In this document: positions 1 through 14,100 of the stretch, one piece after another
Numbering within the stretch: the first letter of the stretch is position 1
How the letters are laid out: every line of letters starts with the position of its first letter
Source of the DNA: Diospyros lotus
Lineage: Eukaryota; Streptophyta; Magnoliopsida; Ericales; Ebenaceae
Length of the DNA stretch: 64,000 nucleotides
Reading direction: 5' to 3'
NCBI RefSeq assembly: GCF_014633365.1
Contig: NC_068341.1
Location: 8,060,001 to 8,124,000 of the forward strand
Program-made: the position numbers and the translations under genes
The notes under the pieces: model-generated
Databases searched by the model: none
What the model was told of the DNA's origin: nothing
The model's input: the letters and a program-made list of their open reading frames with translations, nothing else

Positions 1-947
1 TTTAGTAGTAATAAAACATGCATTACAGTGTATAAAACATAAACAAAAAGAAGATTATCATGCAATACATCATTACAATTTATAAAGGTCAATAAATATT
101 TCCAAGAAAAAGACAAAAAGGGAAGTCCCAACTTTTAACTTCCAAATAAAACTTAGCTTCAACCAAGTCATGACAGTTGGATATGCCTGGTGGAGATTTT
201 GATGCATACGTTTAGTATGTTCATATGTCATCACCATTGGATATGGTAAGATATCATTTGGTGTGCTTGATACGTATTTTGGCACATGTTTGTTAAGAAT
301 GTGTGTTTGATGTGTCAAACATGGATAGAATGGGTAAGATGGGTACAGGTTTGAGGACATGTCTTCCATGTGCTTGTGTTACATCTGTTATCATTTTTTT
401 TTTTTTTATAACAGGCATGAATTGAAGTGAAAGGCACCAAGGGGCATGTCTCCATTTATAGAAGAAATAAAAAGATTAAAAAGGTCCTGTAGACAGTAGA
501 TCTCAAGCTTATACCCCTATCTGTAATATAAAATTAAGTCAATGATGGATCCATGCCACCAACAAGAATAGAAAAGAAAGGTACACTCTTAACCATCAAA
601 TGTGGAAAATTTACCCCCTCAATTGGCCTTTTTGTATGTTGCCCCCATTCACGTACCTCAAAGCCAAAGATACAAAAAGTTGTATGCTGGTGTTTTTATT
701 TTCATTATTTTGAAGAGTGAACGAACAAGGTGGTTGAACAGTATTCAGTTATCAAAGCCATCAATCTTATAATTTTGCTATTAGGATTAGATTTGCACGA
801 ACTACTCATGTTTCTGGGATATCCGTTAGTTTTTTGTATTTGTTATTTCATATTATTGAAGAACTGCAGTGGGTACAATATAACACCATATGGATTGTTT
901 ATTCCAATTTATTATTTATTTAGCAGTTTATATGTCTTCTCTTCCAG
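1..947 (+). other. Upstream intron of the cofactor E gene (no feature seen)
   Basis: No exon of the cofactor E gene or of any other gene is recognisable here. The sequence is AT-rich and ends in a pyrimidine tract and AG acceptor at 946-947, directly before the first visible exon. Short open frames on both strands show no family resemblance. Confidence 0.6.
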
Positions 948-3900
948 CCTTCATCTTCTGTCACTGTTCAAGGATTTGATTCTCTACGTCTTCTGAATTT
1001 GGATGGTAATTGTATAACTGATTGGAATGAAATCTTGAAGCTTTCTCAACTAAGAAGGTATCTAAAAGGTTAGCCATTTTTACATTAAATTTCTTGAAAG
1101 ATTTAGTAGTCACTGTCAATTATTTCTTGTGTGCAGTTTGGAGCAACTTTATTTGAACAAGAACAGTTTAAAGAGCATATGGTACCCTGATTCTGATAAA
1201 GTACATGAGCAAATCAATCATTGTGAATCAGTTGATAACTGTAGGCCTTTTCAAAATTTACATTGCCTTCTTCTCGGTAAATAACTTAAAAATTCCTTTT
1301 GTGAATACAGTAGGTAATGAGTTCCTTGTTTATTGTCTTTATAACTGGCTGTTTCTTATCATGCCCACCAGGGGGTAATAACATTGAGGATGTGGCTTCT
1401 GTTGATTCACTAAATTATTTCCCGAGCTTGACGGTAAGGTTTTGTAACATGAGCATTTCAGTTTATTCTGAAATTTTTCAATTATTCAGTTTGATAGATG
1501 TATAGTTTGCAACAGTGTGATATGAAGCATGGTCTTTGAAAAGTATAAGTTTCCGGTAGATTGTGTCATGGTGCTTCCCGTTCTGTGTACCTGGCCAAAA
1601 GTTTTATTCTTTCTAGCCAACTACTCCAAGTTATTGTATGTTGCTTACCAGAAAATTTTAGGGTCTTTTTGATAGAGCTTTTGTCTTCAGAATTTTGGAA
1701 ATGAAAATAGAAAATGGTGTTTGATTGTCTTTTTATTTTAGAAAAATTTTAAAGTTTGTAGAAATTTTTAGAAAAAGCAACACTTAAGATGGTATTTTTG
1801 TTTTCTTCATTTCTTTTCCTTTTAGTTGATCCTTGAACTTCTTGCTTCTTCTTCCCTTATTCCCTTGGCATTCTTCTTCCTTTCCCAATTTTTGAATGTA
1901 AGATCATGCTTCAGTTTGATACTTCCAACTGTAGCATTCTTCAAGAAGTATGCATGTTTATATATGTTTATGATGGTAACCAACTGTGTGATTGCTGTTC
2001 GAACTGTCTACTTCTTCCTGTCTTACTCTTTTGAGAATCCACTAAAAGCTATATATACTCATCATGGTATCAGACCATGTAAACCTGATTCAAACTGTCT
2101 ATTCCTCCTTTCTTACTCCTCCTACTTGAAAATCCTGTAAAGAACTATATATATGCATGCATATAACAATCTTTATCATTTTAGGAAAAATGGCTGTGTC
2201 TCCGACAACAACTTGTTTTTCTTTTATGCCTGCCCATATCTTGATCATCTATTCTGGGTTGGCAGCTAGTATAAGGTAGCTTTTGCTTTTGCATATCGTT
2301 AAAAAAGTAATATTAAAGAGCAAATCAACTGAGTTATACCCCTTTATGTTCCTTTTCTTTTTCATTTCATTTTTTTTGATCCAGGAGAGGGGGGAGGGGA
2401 GAGTATTGCTAAACGTTATTGCTTGAAACTTAAAAGGATTGAAAGTTTCTAGGAATCCATAAATCCTGTAACAATTGAGCAGGTGAGCTCTGCAATAAAA
2501 GGCTCTTTGACATTAACTCTTGAAAGCCTTTTGTGCACCGACTCTAAGATCTATCTTCTTTGTCTGGTCTTATTATCGGTGCAGCTTGTCATCCTTCTTG
2601 TTTTCACTTATCTACCATCTCACAGTTGACATTTTCTACTGTTTATGTGCTATTTGTTTAGTTTTTGTGCATGCCTACCCTGTAAGGTATGTGATCCTTA
2701 GCTACTGTCTGATTCATTATGTTTTTCTGTCCTCCAGCTCCTTAAATTTTCTCCTGTTCAGGGTGAACTGGACCAAAAATATAGTAGGCTATCAGCTACT
2801 ATTTTTATGGGGTTTGTATTACACTCATTGCCATTTGTAGATTCTTAATTTTCCTCTAGTATTATAAGTGCTATAACCTCAAGGTCATATGTGAAGATTC
2901 AACACTATTTTAAGAGTAACATGCATCATGCATTAGCTTAAATGTGTCAGAAAGGTCTGTGTCTTTTTTTCTGTTTCTTGAAGTCAGGCATGCATTAGAC
3001 TTTTGTGTATTAGCATGACACTATCCGTGTATTACATATTGGCATAATTTGCAAAATTTGAAAAATAAGAATAAGTAAAGACTGCAATCAAAGAAAACAT
3101 GGACATAGACATAAATGCTACCTGATTGGTAAGAATGCTTCCTCTTGTCCCAATTGTTATGGGAACTATATCTTTCTTCCAGAGTTAGACTATGCAAGTT
3201 GACCTTTGCATTTTGAGGAAGATGAAAACAGGGAGATTTTTACAACCAACTGACATTCTTATCAAGATCTGAAAATGCATTAGAGATGTAGGCGTGTCTT
3301 GGCTATCAAAACTATTTAACAAAGTTATAATGACAAGGAGAATGTGGAACAAATGGAGGAGCATCTTTTTTCGTATAGATGAAAATGAGGGAGACGGTCA
3401 TTTTGGACAAATAATTGGGTTTTGTGCATCGCACTGTGAAGAAGTTATACTAATGACAGATAATGAGTTGAGACTTGAAAGAGGAATATTGACTAAATGG
3501 TTTGGTTTATGCATGGGAGGTCAACAATGAAAGTATACCATTTATTGAGTATGTTACAGAATCAGTTTATTAATTGGATGATCTGTAATGACTGAAGGTT
3601 GAGCTGTCTGCATGAGTGCAGCAACTGATATGTCAACATCTCCAATAGGTTGATTCATTGGTTAGCTCCTAATACGTAGTATTAACATATGAAGGAATAT
3701 TCAGAGAGGAGGTCTTTTCACTATGTCAGCAATCTATAAGCCAATTACACAAGGATCATTTATTTAGGGACAAAGTCTTGCTACTGATGAACTTGCATGG
3801 CTGTTATATCTCAATCATCAGGTCAATTTTGAGCTGCCCTTTTATTTAATTGGTATCAGGTTCTATACTGATTCTTTTTTCCTTGTTTTAAGCAGGATGT

Positions 3901-6900
3901 AAGACTTTATGGAAATCCAATCACTGATCCTGGCAAAGGTGGTATCCCAAGATTTGTTTTAATTGCTTGTTTAGCAAAAGTTGTAATGTTGAATGGGAGT
4001 GAGGTAAATGCTACAAGTGTGCAAATATTTGTTGCCTGCTGAGGTTGTCAAATCTGATGCCTTTTGTCTTTCAAAAATTCAGGTCAATCCTCGAGAGAGG
4101 AAGGACTCTGAGATTCGGTATGTTTCTCTTCCCAAGCATATAACAAAAACCAATGTAGACACAAGAGATAGATACAGTATGATGTGGACAATCTGACTTG
4201 GAAAAACTAGGAGGCCAAATATGGATATATATTCATTTATGTGCATGAATTGAAGTACGGACTAGTTCTTTGTTTTTTACATCATCAGAAATTTATATAT
4301 TATCATGTCCAGGCAGTAAGAAATCATTTTTTCCTTGGTGCAGAAAAACAAGTATGAACAACAAGTCTTAATACAAAACTCTTTTTCAAAATCAAATTGG
4401 ACATTTTGGGTTTTGAAGTGTATAAAATTAAAAAATCTAAAGCATGAGTGGGTATTACATGTTTGATGATTTTTTATTTCATGATTGGGTCCCAACTTAT
4501 TTTCTTCAAACTTGCAAATATTTGACAACCATTTGAGATGTGCTTGGTTCAAACAGATAAAAAGCAACAACCATTTGTACGTGTTTGGCACTTGATGAGG
4601 TGGCATCTCACGTTTGTATGTGTTTTGATTCACTAATTGCTTTTCTTGGTTCTTTTTCGGCCAAACTATCCCTCTTGTTTTGATTCATTAACATTACAAC
4701 ATTTATGTAAAGTCTTGTAGCAAGCTCTTTTAGTTTTGATTTTCTGCTGCTTCTTCATTCCACCACCAATATTTGTTTTGATCTGTAACTTTTACCTTTG
4801 ACTCTCCTAGAACCATTTTTGTCATATTTCAAATCATAGTGGTCATTTCCTTCCACATTTGGTTAGTCTCTCTTTCTACAATCTAATATCTCTTGTGTCA
4901 CACTTTTTCCTCTAGAAAAGTTTTTTTTTTCACCTTTTAAACCCACCATCTGATTCTTGGGCTTTGTTTTGTATCATTTTTTCTCCTCCATTTTTTGATA
5001 TGGACATCAATGACAAAATGCCCATGTTTAGTGTTCAAACATTCTCCCATTCAACTTTATGATCCTTACAACATAAACAGTCCTCTTGCCTCATGAGAAA
5101 ATAGTCTATTTAGGTAGTTGATATGCCATTTTTATATGTGATTTAAGTGCTCATCCCTTTTTTTATACTTAGTGTTGGCTAAGATGAGCTCATATGCAAA
5201 AATAAAAGGCACCATCAAATTTAAATTCTATTAAATGAATATAAAGTCCTCAAACTTATGATCTCCATCACACACACGAAAAGAGAGTTGACATAACCAA
5301 GAAATAAACTGTAGCATAATGTACAGAAGAAACTATGTACACCCACTATAAATAAGAAGATTTATTAATATGTTGCATGGTGCTTGATGTAGAACCTATC
5401 TTGCAGGTTTGTTCGCTTAGTTATGTCAAAGTTGCATGACCATACTCAAGAGATTTTACAGCTTTATCCCAGGTAATTTTTATATAGGTAGTGTTTTGCC
5501 TGTTCTAGCTAAAATACTTGCCTAAATTTACAGTAGTTATCATCTAGCAAAATATATATAATAGTTATCTAAAAGGGCTGGAAATTTTATTTTTTGTTTT
5601 ATTCTAAGCTTGCTAAGATTTGACCTATGGTTAAGGTGGATTATTTTTTATTTTATTGATGAGGATAAGAACTGACTGATTCAGCAAGTACTTTTGACAT
5701 CTATGGTACTGCATTTATTTATACTTTCTCCTCTGCTTATTTATTCAAAATTTTGCAAACATTTAACTTGACTAAGTTTGGGATATGCTAGAAGAAAAAA
5801 AAAATCAAAATTTATAGAAAACCCATTATTAGTTTATATTTTTTTAGTTTGATTTAAATGCTTGGAGAAGAAAATCAAAGTTTAATAGACAATCCATTTA
5901 GTTCGCGTTTCTTTCAGTTTGTTAATCTTGTAGCTTTTACCGAAGGAAATGAAAGAAAGGGTAGAGGTTACTTCCTTTGTTTAGTGATCATGAGAATGGT
6001 ACTGTCTTGTAGAATGCAGATGCGTAAGAAAAGATAAAACCAACCATTTTTGGGGTATAGTTTATTGATTATCATTCAGCATGGTTGGAAGTTGATCTGA
6101 TATTCCGTTTGAAATGAAAGAAACAATCTTAATAAAAGTATGGGTTGGTTAGTTAATTTCAATGAACTAGTACTTACAATTGCAGGTTTCTTGAGCTTAA
6201 AAAGTTTCACGGGATTGAGGATGAAAGGCCATCCATTGGAGGTCCAGGCTTTCAGAAAATGGCTTCAGGACTTATTTGTATGAATCTAATCTTTTTGAGA
6301 TTTGCTTCTGTATTGTCAGATGGTTGAAAATTTTCTGTGGATTTTTAAGTCTTCTCTTTGCAGCAATCACCCTGAAATGTGTGGGAGCATCATTTGGTGA
6401 AAAGCCCCCAATGACAAAAAAGCTTCCTGCAACCACCACGGTGACTTATCTTTTACCCAATTCTTAGATGTTAGATAACCGGGTATTTATTATAAAGCTA
6501 AGAGCAAGTATTACATTTATTTTGTTTTAGGTTGGCAAGCTAAAGATTTTGTGCGAGACTTTCTTCAAGCTAAAATCCGTAAAGCCAAAATTGTTTCTTC
6601 AAGAAGAGGTCTGTATATTATGCCACTCAGCAAATTTCTCACATAATTTCATGCCTCATTTTTTGACGAACGAGTTTCTTGTTTTATATGAAATTAGATG
6701 GCATGAGCTCGGTTTGCAAGATTTATGCTCTTAAATAATCGGTCTTCACTTATTTTTAATCAATGTGACAGTTCTATAAGAAAAGAACATTGCAATGAAC
6801 TTTCTAGAATGGTTGAATGTTCACTTAGCCAAAAAAATAAGGGAAAAAAGGAAAAGAGCTTTCCAGAATGGTTTATTGGGTCAGTGTAAAGAATTTAGCT

Positions 6901-7114
6901 TGGGGAAGAATTAGTTGCCAGACTGGATAATCCTTTTGGCTGATAACTAAGTGTTATTTACAATTGCAAGATTCCGCATTACCAACATATAATTAAGTTT
7001 TCTCTGCACTTGCAGGGTTCTCCATTACCAACATTGCTTGATGATGATATGGCATCCTTGATTGAGCTCGGAGTAGGCAATGAATCAACCATTCATGTAG
7101 ATGAAGAAAGTTGA
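948..7114 (+). CDS. TBCE: Tubulin-folding cofactor E (3' part of gene, 10 exons seen)
   Basis: The family helps assemble alpha/beta-tubulin dimers in the cytosol. Exons read as 948-1057, 1137-1276, 1372-1433, 3896-4003, 4083-4117, 5407-5472, 6186-6277, 6364-6440, 6531-6608 and 7016-7114, all with GT-AG borders and consistent phases, giving 288 C-terminal residues and a TGA stop. The first three exons encode leucine-rich repeats (FDSLRLLNLDGNCITDW, LEQLYLNKNSL, LHCLLLGGNNIEDV). The next exons give the LRR cap (VRLYGNPITDP, GGIPRFVL). Exons 8-10 encode the ubiquitin-like domain (ITLKCVG, LKILCETFFKLKSVKP), ending in HVDEES. The N-terminal CAP-Gly domain and first LRRs are expected upstream of the window; positions 1-947 look like intron. 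The 2.5-kb intron 3 holds a LINE fragment. The gene converges on the KH gene downstream. Family assignment rests on recalled homologues. Confidence 0.93.
3240..3545 (+). mobile_element. LINE (L1-type) reverse transcriptase fragment
   Basis: Interrupted reading frames carry the plant L1-type pattern seen at the start of the reverse transcriptase domain: WLSKLFNKVIMTRRM followed by NKWR, then DNELRLERGI and a stop-broken tail. The same family appears at 28660-30013. Only about 300 bases remain, there is no poly-A tail or duplication I can define, and the piece sits in sense orientation in intron 3 of the cofactor E gene. It is a dead relic. Confidence 0.65.
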
Positions 7115-8171
7115 TGAAAATCCAAAATTTGTTGTTGCGTACCTTAAAAATGCGGCGTGAGGTTTACTGCTGTCTTATCGTTTGTTTTCCAGGATTTTAC
7201 CATCCATCCCTCAGATTTTCCTAGAGCTTCAAATCACTTCATATTGGTAGTTTCAGAGAGAGGGAGAGAAATTGCCTATTTGGTGTGTTACGATATCTTT
7301 TATAAAATTTCAGCAAAACGGTTCGCAAGCCTTTGCATTGAGCAGGCAGGCTTTAATTTTACTGGGAGTTTCGTTTCGTCCCAGTTTGAGCGACATTCTT
7401 AATTTCTTGTATGGCGTAGGCAGCAAAGTAACGTGGCCATTCACGCTAAATATATTTAAGACAATTACTCTTAAAATTTTGTGTTCAATGATTCAAAAGA
7501 TGCCTTGAAAAATAGAAACGTTCCGGAGTAATTGTGTCTCTTAAGCATATTTTTTGTTTCGGCACAACCCTGGTGGGTCAATATCGCTATCCTACAGCAA
7601 AATCTGAACTTCATAGCACAACAGACGTCCAAAGCATTGAGTTTATGGACTTCTTTTGTTGCCAAACTACGAAAGAAATTGGAAAATACTTGCACAAACA
7701 TGATAGATATCAGAGCATCAAGCGGGGCCTACAAGAATCTGAGTTTGCATCACCACGCCTACTGTGCTTAACTCCTAAATTATTACCTGCCAAAAACCAA
7801 CTTCATAAACAAGTGACAGACCATTGCAAGTAAAATGCGATAACAGTTATAGGAGATATAATCAGACGTTGCATCATTCTCATGACCCAATACTTCCATG
7901 GAAATCTCTCACATACCCTGCAATTCAATACCTAAATTCATGTGGGTCATTCATACCTCATAATCTCTCTCGACCCAAATGCAGGGACATTCAGCCCAGT
8001 ACAACCTGAGGAGGTTCATAAACAATTTTCAGCTTAACAATATTTTCTAATTGCATGCTCAATAGTTCCCTAGTAAAAGTAACACTTCGCCAATGCAAAC
8101 TACAACTTCCGATGGAAACAAAAAACCTATTTTTTCTGCTCCAACTTATCCTAAGGTCAATTTCAAAAATT
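7115..8171. other. Convergent 3' regions of cofactor E and KH genes
   Basis: About 1.06 kb separates the TGA of the cofactor E gene from the stop of the oppositely oriented KH gene. It must hold both 3' UTRs and transcript ends. Overlapping short open frames on both strands at 7157-7833 look like chance and resemble no family I know. Confidence 0.6.
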
Positions 8172-11100
8172 TCAGCGCTGGGCTCCATACATCTGAGTTG
8201 AATCATACTGGGGATAGCCTGATTGGGGTGACAAACTTTTCCCATGACCGACAGGCGCACCTCCTGCTACATTTCCATAACCACCTGACTGTGGAACAGA
8301 TTGATCATAGCCTGGTTGTGTTTGAGCTGGTTGAGCATAACCAGCTTGCCCGGTCGGTGGTGCACCATAAGCCGAACCAGGAGCACTGACATAGCCAGGG
8401 TCTGCAGCACCTTGGTAGCCATAGCCTAAATTATTTTGAGGTGCTGGCTGCTCAGTGTAACCTGGTTGTGAAGATGGGTAAGAAGACATATAACCTCCAG
8501 TAGGACCTCCTTGAGCATATCCAAGAGCCTGCGGTCCCCCAGGCTGACCATATCCTGAAATAGGCTGACCGCCTTGCTGGGGATATACTGGGGCAGAACC
8601 CGAGGGAGGCTGCATCTGATTGTACCCATCAGTAGTAGATGAACCATATGGAGGGTAAGATTGCTGCTGCATTGGCCCACTTGAATATGGGTACCCCTGT
8701 TGAGATGGTGCAGTTTGACCATAAGGCTGGGTTGACGAGACAGGACCTTGATACAGTATATCACCTGGTTGACTAGCCCGAGGCTGGCCATAATGTTGGG
8801 AAGGAGGTCCAAGTGGCGGCATGCCATAAGATGGTGGCTTACCATACTGGTCCTGAGCATAGCCTGGATGTGTTCCTTGAGGGTAGACCCCTGGTTGTGA
8901 ACCTCCATATCCACTGTAAGGAGGATGACTGGCCGCCTGATTTTCATATTTTGTCTCATTGTATCCATGGACATAGCCCTGTGGAGGAGGTCCAGATTGG
9001 GAGTATGGAGCTGGCTGCCCATACTCCGGAGCATGTGGTTGCCCATAATTGTAATTTGCATGCGAATGTGGGCCCATAGCAGTGGAAGGACCAGAACCAT
9101 GGGCAGGAACAGGATTAGATAGTGGGATGGATGTTGGAGCACCAGACATATGACCCTGCCCGCCATAATAGTCATAACCACCGCTCTGGGGTGTGGCTCC
9201 TTGCATCATCGATGAAGGCCTTTGCTCCCATCCTGGACCAAAGCTGCCTCTTGCAGCCACTTGTTGGGGTGGATAATTACCATATGCTTGAGGAGGATAT
9301 TGTGAATTCTGAGATTGATATGGCCCCCTCTGCTGGTAATCATAGCCAGCTTGTGCAGGATAACCTCGGGGTCCCCATTGTGGCTGACCAGCAGGTCCAC
9401 GTGGACGAAACACCTGCTGATTATAACCGCCAGAAAGAGATGGCCTCGCAGGCTGTAATCAATGCAATATATAATAGAGGAGGGGGAAAGGAAAAAGAAA
9501 AAAAAAAAAAGCAAAAGGAAAAACAGATTAGAACATTTTAGTTGGTCAGTTTCAATTTAAAAATATAATAAAGTTAAAATAAGAAACAGAATGAATTTGA
9601 ATGCTGCTGCTGCCTCATAACGCGTGGGAGGGGGCTCATACTCATTAGCTTGTCACATTTGAAAAGAGGCAAAAGTAGCAGGCATGCAAACATACAACTA
9701 ACAAGATTTCTATCAAGAAGAAAAAAGATATGGTTGAACACAACGCAGTCATCTGAAACCTAAGAAAGAAGCTTTGTGCACATTGAGAAATGATGGTTAA
9801 ATAATCCCAAGGAACATTAACATAGCACATAGATGGTGAGCGAACACAAGGACATGTGACCGTATACATCCAAGATTGCACACAATTCTTATGTGAGCTA
9901 AAACAGAACACAATATGAAAATAACACAGCAGAAATTAACGTACTTGAATGTAAGAGATTTATACACGATATTTCAATTCTTAAAATTCAAAACCTTAAC
10001 CAGAACATAATCCTACCACCACTTGGACTGCAATCTTCAGAAAAGACTGAAGCAGGAAGATGTAATCAAAATAAGGATTATAACCAAATCATACACAAAT
10101 ATTAATAATCTCTTGGACATGCAAAATATGGCTTAAAATTTCTGGTCAATAGGGACTGATTACTCCTTGGAAGTCATGTGCAACACCTATGTTGCACAAC
10201 CTTGGACTAAAAAGTGGGAAGTTAATGTCTCAACTAGGCTTTTTGAAGAGAAATGTAGCATATCAAAGCCAGAACTTGAGTCCTAAACTGAAAGTCAATA
10301 ACAGCCCCATGTATCTATGAATTATAGAAAAATGATGATTCCGAAAGGCTCCTGTGTATTCTGAATTTTGCAGAAATGGAAGTGGACCGTGATTAGAAGA
10401 TTGTGTAGAAGCACCAACCACTAGTTCAAATGGCATTTTGATAGGGCCCATATCAACAAAGCCAGAGATGATAAGATCTTCACATTCTGAGCAGCAGTTA
10501 ATATCCAAAATAAAGGCGAATGTATTTTCATTTCTTTTCAGATAAAACCAAAATAACGTTAGACTGTTCCAAATTAAGATATAATAAAAAGCAGGGCAAG
10601 AAAACAAAAGCACACATGGATGAGTAACACGGAAATGAATCATCAGCAAGTAGGACATTGCACACAAGCTCTTTCATAATCCTTATGGAAAACAGAGTGC
10701 CAAAACTGATGCTTGACTCAATGACTTGCCAACACTTGTGCCAGAGCTAATGCAATAAAGGGCATTCAATATTCTTCAAGCGTTGCAGAATAGATAAAGT
10801 TTGGGAAAGCTTGACATTCAAAATTCTTCAAGTTGCAGAATAGATCAGATTTGAGAAATATGAACCGCAGACAAGCTTGTAATAAGATGTATAACCAGGC
10901 ATGGCAGTTTCAACCAACAGGGTCCATGCATAGAAAGATGGTGACGCCAGAGAGGGACTAGGACTAGCATAGTTCTTAAGTCTCAAAGCAATCTTACCAA
11001 CTATTAACATCCTGCAATCGCGAGAGTTAATGCCTGATACCTCTCTTCATTGGATAAGAGTGAATAGTGGTTGTTTATTGCTACACCAAGAAGGAAATGC

Positions 11101-14100
11101 TGACCCCATGAGGAAGGCAATAGCCAAATCTGCATTTTTAAAGCCAACCAATTCGAAATCGGCACCTTCAAGATAAATAAATCATCGCAACCCTCAGTTT
11201 GACAATAAGATCTTCCTAACTGCAGTCATGACCTTTGACATGGATCATTCATCAATATCGCATGCTCTCAAGATTTCTATTCAAGTAATGAAACTCTCAC
11301 TCTAATGCATAACTATACAATTCTTTCTTTTGCATATGGAAGGGCCTCCCTCAAGCAACACAATGTACAGTTGTCACGTGTATGAATATTGTTTCAATAC
11401 ATCACATTCTTGTACGTATGTACTCATGCATATGCAATTTCTTACAGAAATATTTATGACAGTGAATTCATTTTTATTTGGGATGCGGAAGAACTAATAC
11501 AGTGAAAGTCCACACACGACCCTAGACTTGAATAGATAACATTGCAAAAGAAATTTCCAGTTTTAGCTAGTCAATCCTACAAAATCATCAAACTAACACA
11601 TTATTCACAGGCCTACGGATATGGGCAATTACAGCCACTAAGCAATACTGAATATATAGGTGAAGTCCATGTGTGTTTTTAAAGAAATCCTCAGGTATTA
11701 TGCTGGGCCCTAGACCAGACAAAATGGTATAATACGGTATACTAAAAGAGCTGTATACAACTTATCGAACAAACAGCGATCTTCTACACATGCAGTAGAA
11801 AAGCAAAAGCAGAAGCAAAAGAAAAACATATCAGCTATGAAATAACATACTTTTGGAATAAAGTGCAAAATCAGGCAGCCAAGAGGTGCTTAAGCAAGAT
11901 GGCACGTGCTATTCACTGTTCAGATTTAATAACATAAGTCCCAATATTCATGCATTAACATTTTAGCCATAGATCCGAATGAGATTACTTACAAACCCAA
12001 CCAAGAACAATAAAAGAATTCAGAACAAGGCATTGAAGTTTGTCATGTGTTAAATGATATACTATCAAAATCAAAATGTTTCAATCATCTCCAGCACGGA
12101 AGTATGCCATATATAAACATCTGTTTAACTTATTTCATTTTATAGCCCTTGAAGACCTGAACTATACAAAATATGCACGTAAAATAACAACTGAAAAGTA
12201 GAGAGCAAATATCCACATCAATTTATTCAAATACAAGGAGAATATTTGAAACAAACCTGACTCATAACTTCTTTTATCATGTCTCGTGCTATCTCAATCT
12301 GCTTCTTATCACCAGAGACACGAACTGTCCTTTCTTTACATTGCTCCCCTTCAGCAACATGTTGAGGCATTAACTAAACAAGACGACACTGTCAGTATAT
12401 GTATAATAACATAACTCATTGGCTAGTAATGACCACTGTTGATAATCACATGCTCCATGCATGTCAGAGAAAGGCCACACAATATCAACTACCTGAATGC
12501 GTGCCCCTGATCTTGTCTGTAGGCTTTTAATAGTCTCACCACCTTTGCCTATGATTAGACCAACCTGGCACGTCGGAAAATTGAAAACACACCACATCAG
12601 AAGCACTATTTATATAGCGAGAGATAACTAATAAAAAAGGAGATCATAATCACCTTCTCATTTGGAACTTGCATAAGAATTTGTTCTGCAGCTCCAGCAG
12701 CCTGCACAGAATTGAACCCCCTGGCCACAAGGGCAGGGGACCCCCCAGCCTCAGCCTACAAAACAGTAAACTAGCTTTTAACAAATGCAACTTAAGGTAC
12801 TATTACCACCAATATATCCATAGATACATGCAACCATCTATAAAGAAAAATAAGCCAACAACAAGCCAACAACATTGCACCTCAGCTATAACGTCTTTTA
12901 TAAGTTTCTCAGCTTTGCTTATGCTTTCCAAAGTTCCTATTAGTTCCACAGCCCTAGAGGACGAAGAAGGATCAGCATCAACATCTCTAGTAATCTGAAT
13001 CTTGGCACCCGAATTGATTTGCAGAAACCGAATTGTATCCCCAGCCTTGCCAATGAGAACTCCAACCTGAACCAGAAGTTGCAAATAACATTTAAGTAAA
13101 CATCTTTAATCAAATAAAATACTATCTTAATTTACCTAACAAAATAAAATAAAATATAGTACTAGTTTGATGATTCCATAGATGAAAGTAATCAAGTATT
13201 TGATCAGGTATATGATGGAAGACAAAGGGGCAGGAAACAAACTTTTCCCCTTGTGCAGTAGGCAGCTCCAATACAAGAAATCACTGTATTCCTGCACTCC
13301 CCATTAGTTCTTCATACACTTGTGTTCTACAAGTTAGATATTTCAGCAGCAAGAAAAGAAGATAACCTAGTTTAGAGTCTAACCTACCTTCTGCTAGTGC
13401 CACATACCTCAACTCAGTTACAAATAAATGCAAACCATGAACACAGGAAATAACTACCCTGATCCCCCTTCTGCCACACATCTGATTTGAGTAAAAAACC
13501 TCACTGATTAAAGTTTAAAATCAAGTGAAAATGATGCCAGCCACACAGCCTAGATTTGTTTGGATACTGACCCAAAAGAAGGGAAGCCTATTGAGTTAAA
13601 ATTTTGCATCAAGGGCAGTGTGGCCTGTGGAAGAGCTACTGAATAGTATTATAACTTAAGAAACTGAAGTGCTGAAAGGGAAAAATACCCTTGAAAGCGT
13701 GTGCCAAAAGGTCAAAGTAAAATGAAGTTCCAGAACCAAAACTTCTGAGCCTATCTACTTGTTTTGATAATATCTTGCCTAACGAAATTAACTCACTCCT
13801 TTTGAATTCCCTTATTTTAAAGGCCACAGCATTCCAATCATTCCACAATAAATCCATAACTAAGTAGTGCCTGGATAAAGAAGTTGTAGATGAGAGAACA
13901 TTTTCATCTATATTCAACCATCATGCTAGTCCCTATTCATAAAATCTCTTTGTACCATGGATTTACAAGCAAACTTCAATGGATTAATTAACCAATTTAT
14001 TCCCTGATTTGCAACAGTGAATTACTACAAGTCAACAATCAAAGTTACACAAAATAATGTTAACTCAATACACTTTGTTTTACCTCCTTTATTTTAGGCA

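Noticed and set aside
1660..1830. A/T-rich stretch resembling the MITE-like element at 44626
   Set aside because: Only base composition and a few short words agree; no inverted ends or duplication could be found.
7157..7833. Overlapping open frames on both strands between the cofactor E and KH genes
   Set aside because: Short, no similarity, and located in converging 3' regions where UTR sequence is expected.
8813..9541. Long plus-strand open frames opposite the KH gene's last exon
   Set aside because: They are mirror frames of the repetitive, stop-poor Gly/Pro/Tyr/Gln exon and resemble no family.
9453..12256. Search for a hidden exon, snoRNA or miRNA in the 2.8-kb KH intron
   Set aside because: No box C/D or H/ACA arrangement, convincing hairpin or conserved frame was seen by eye.
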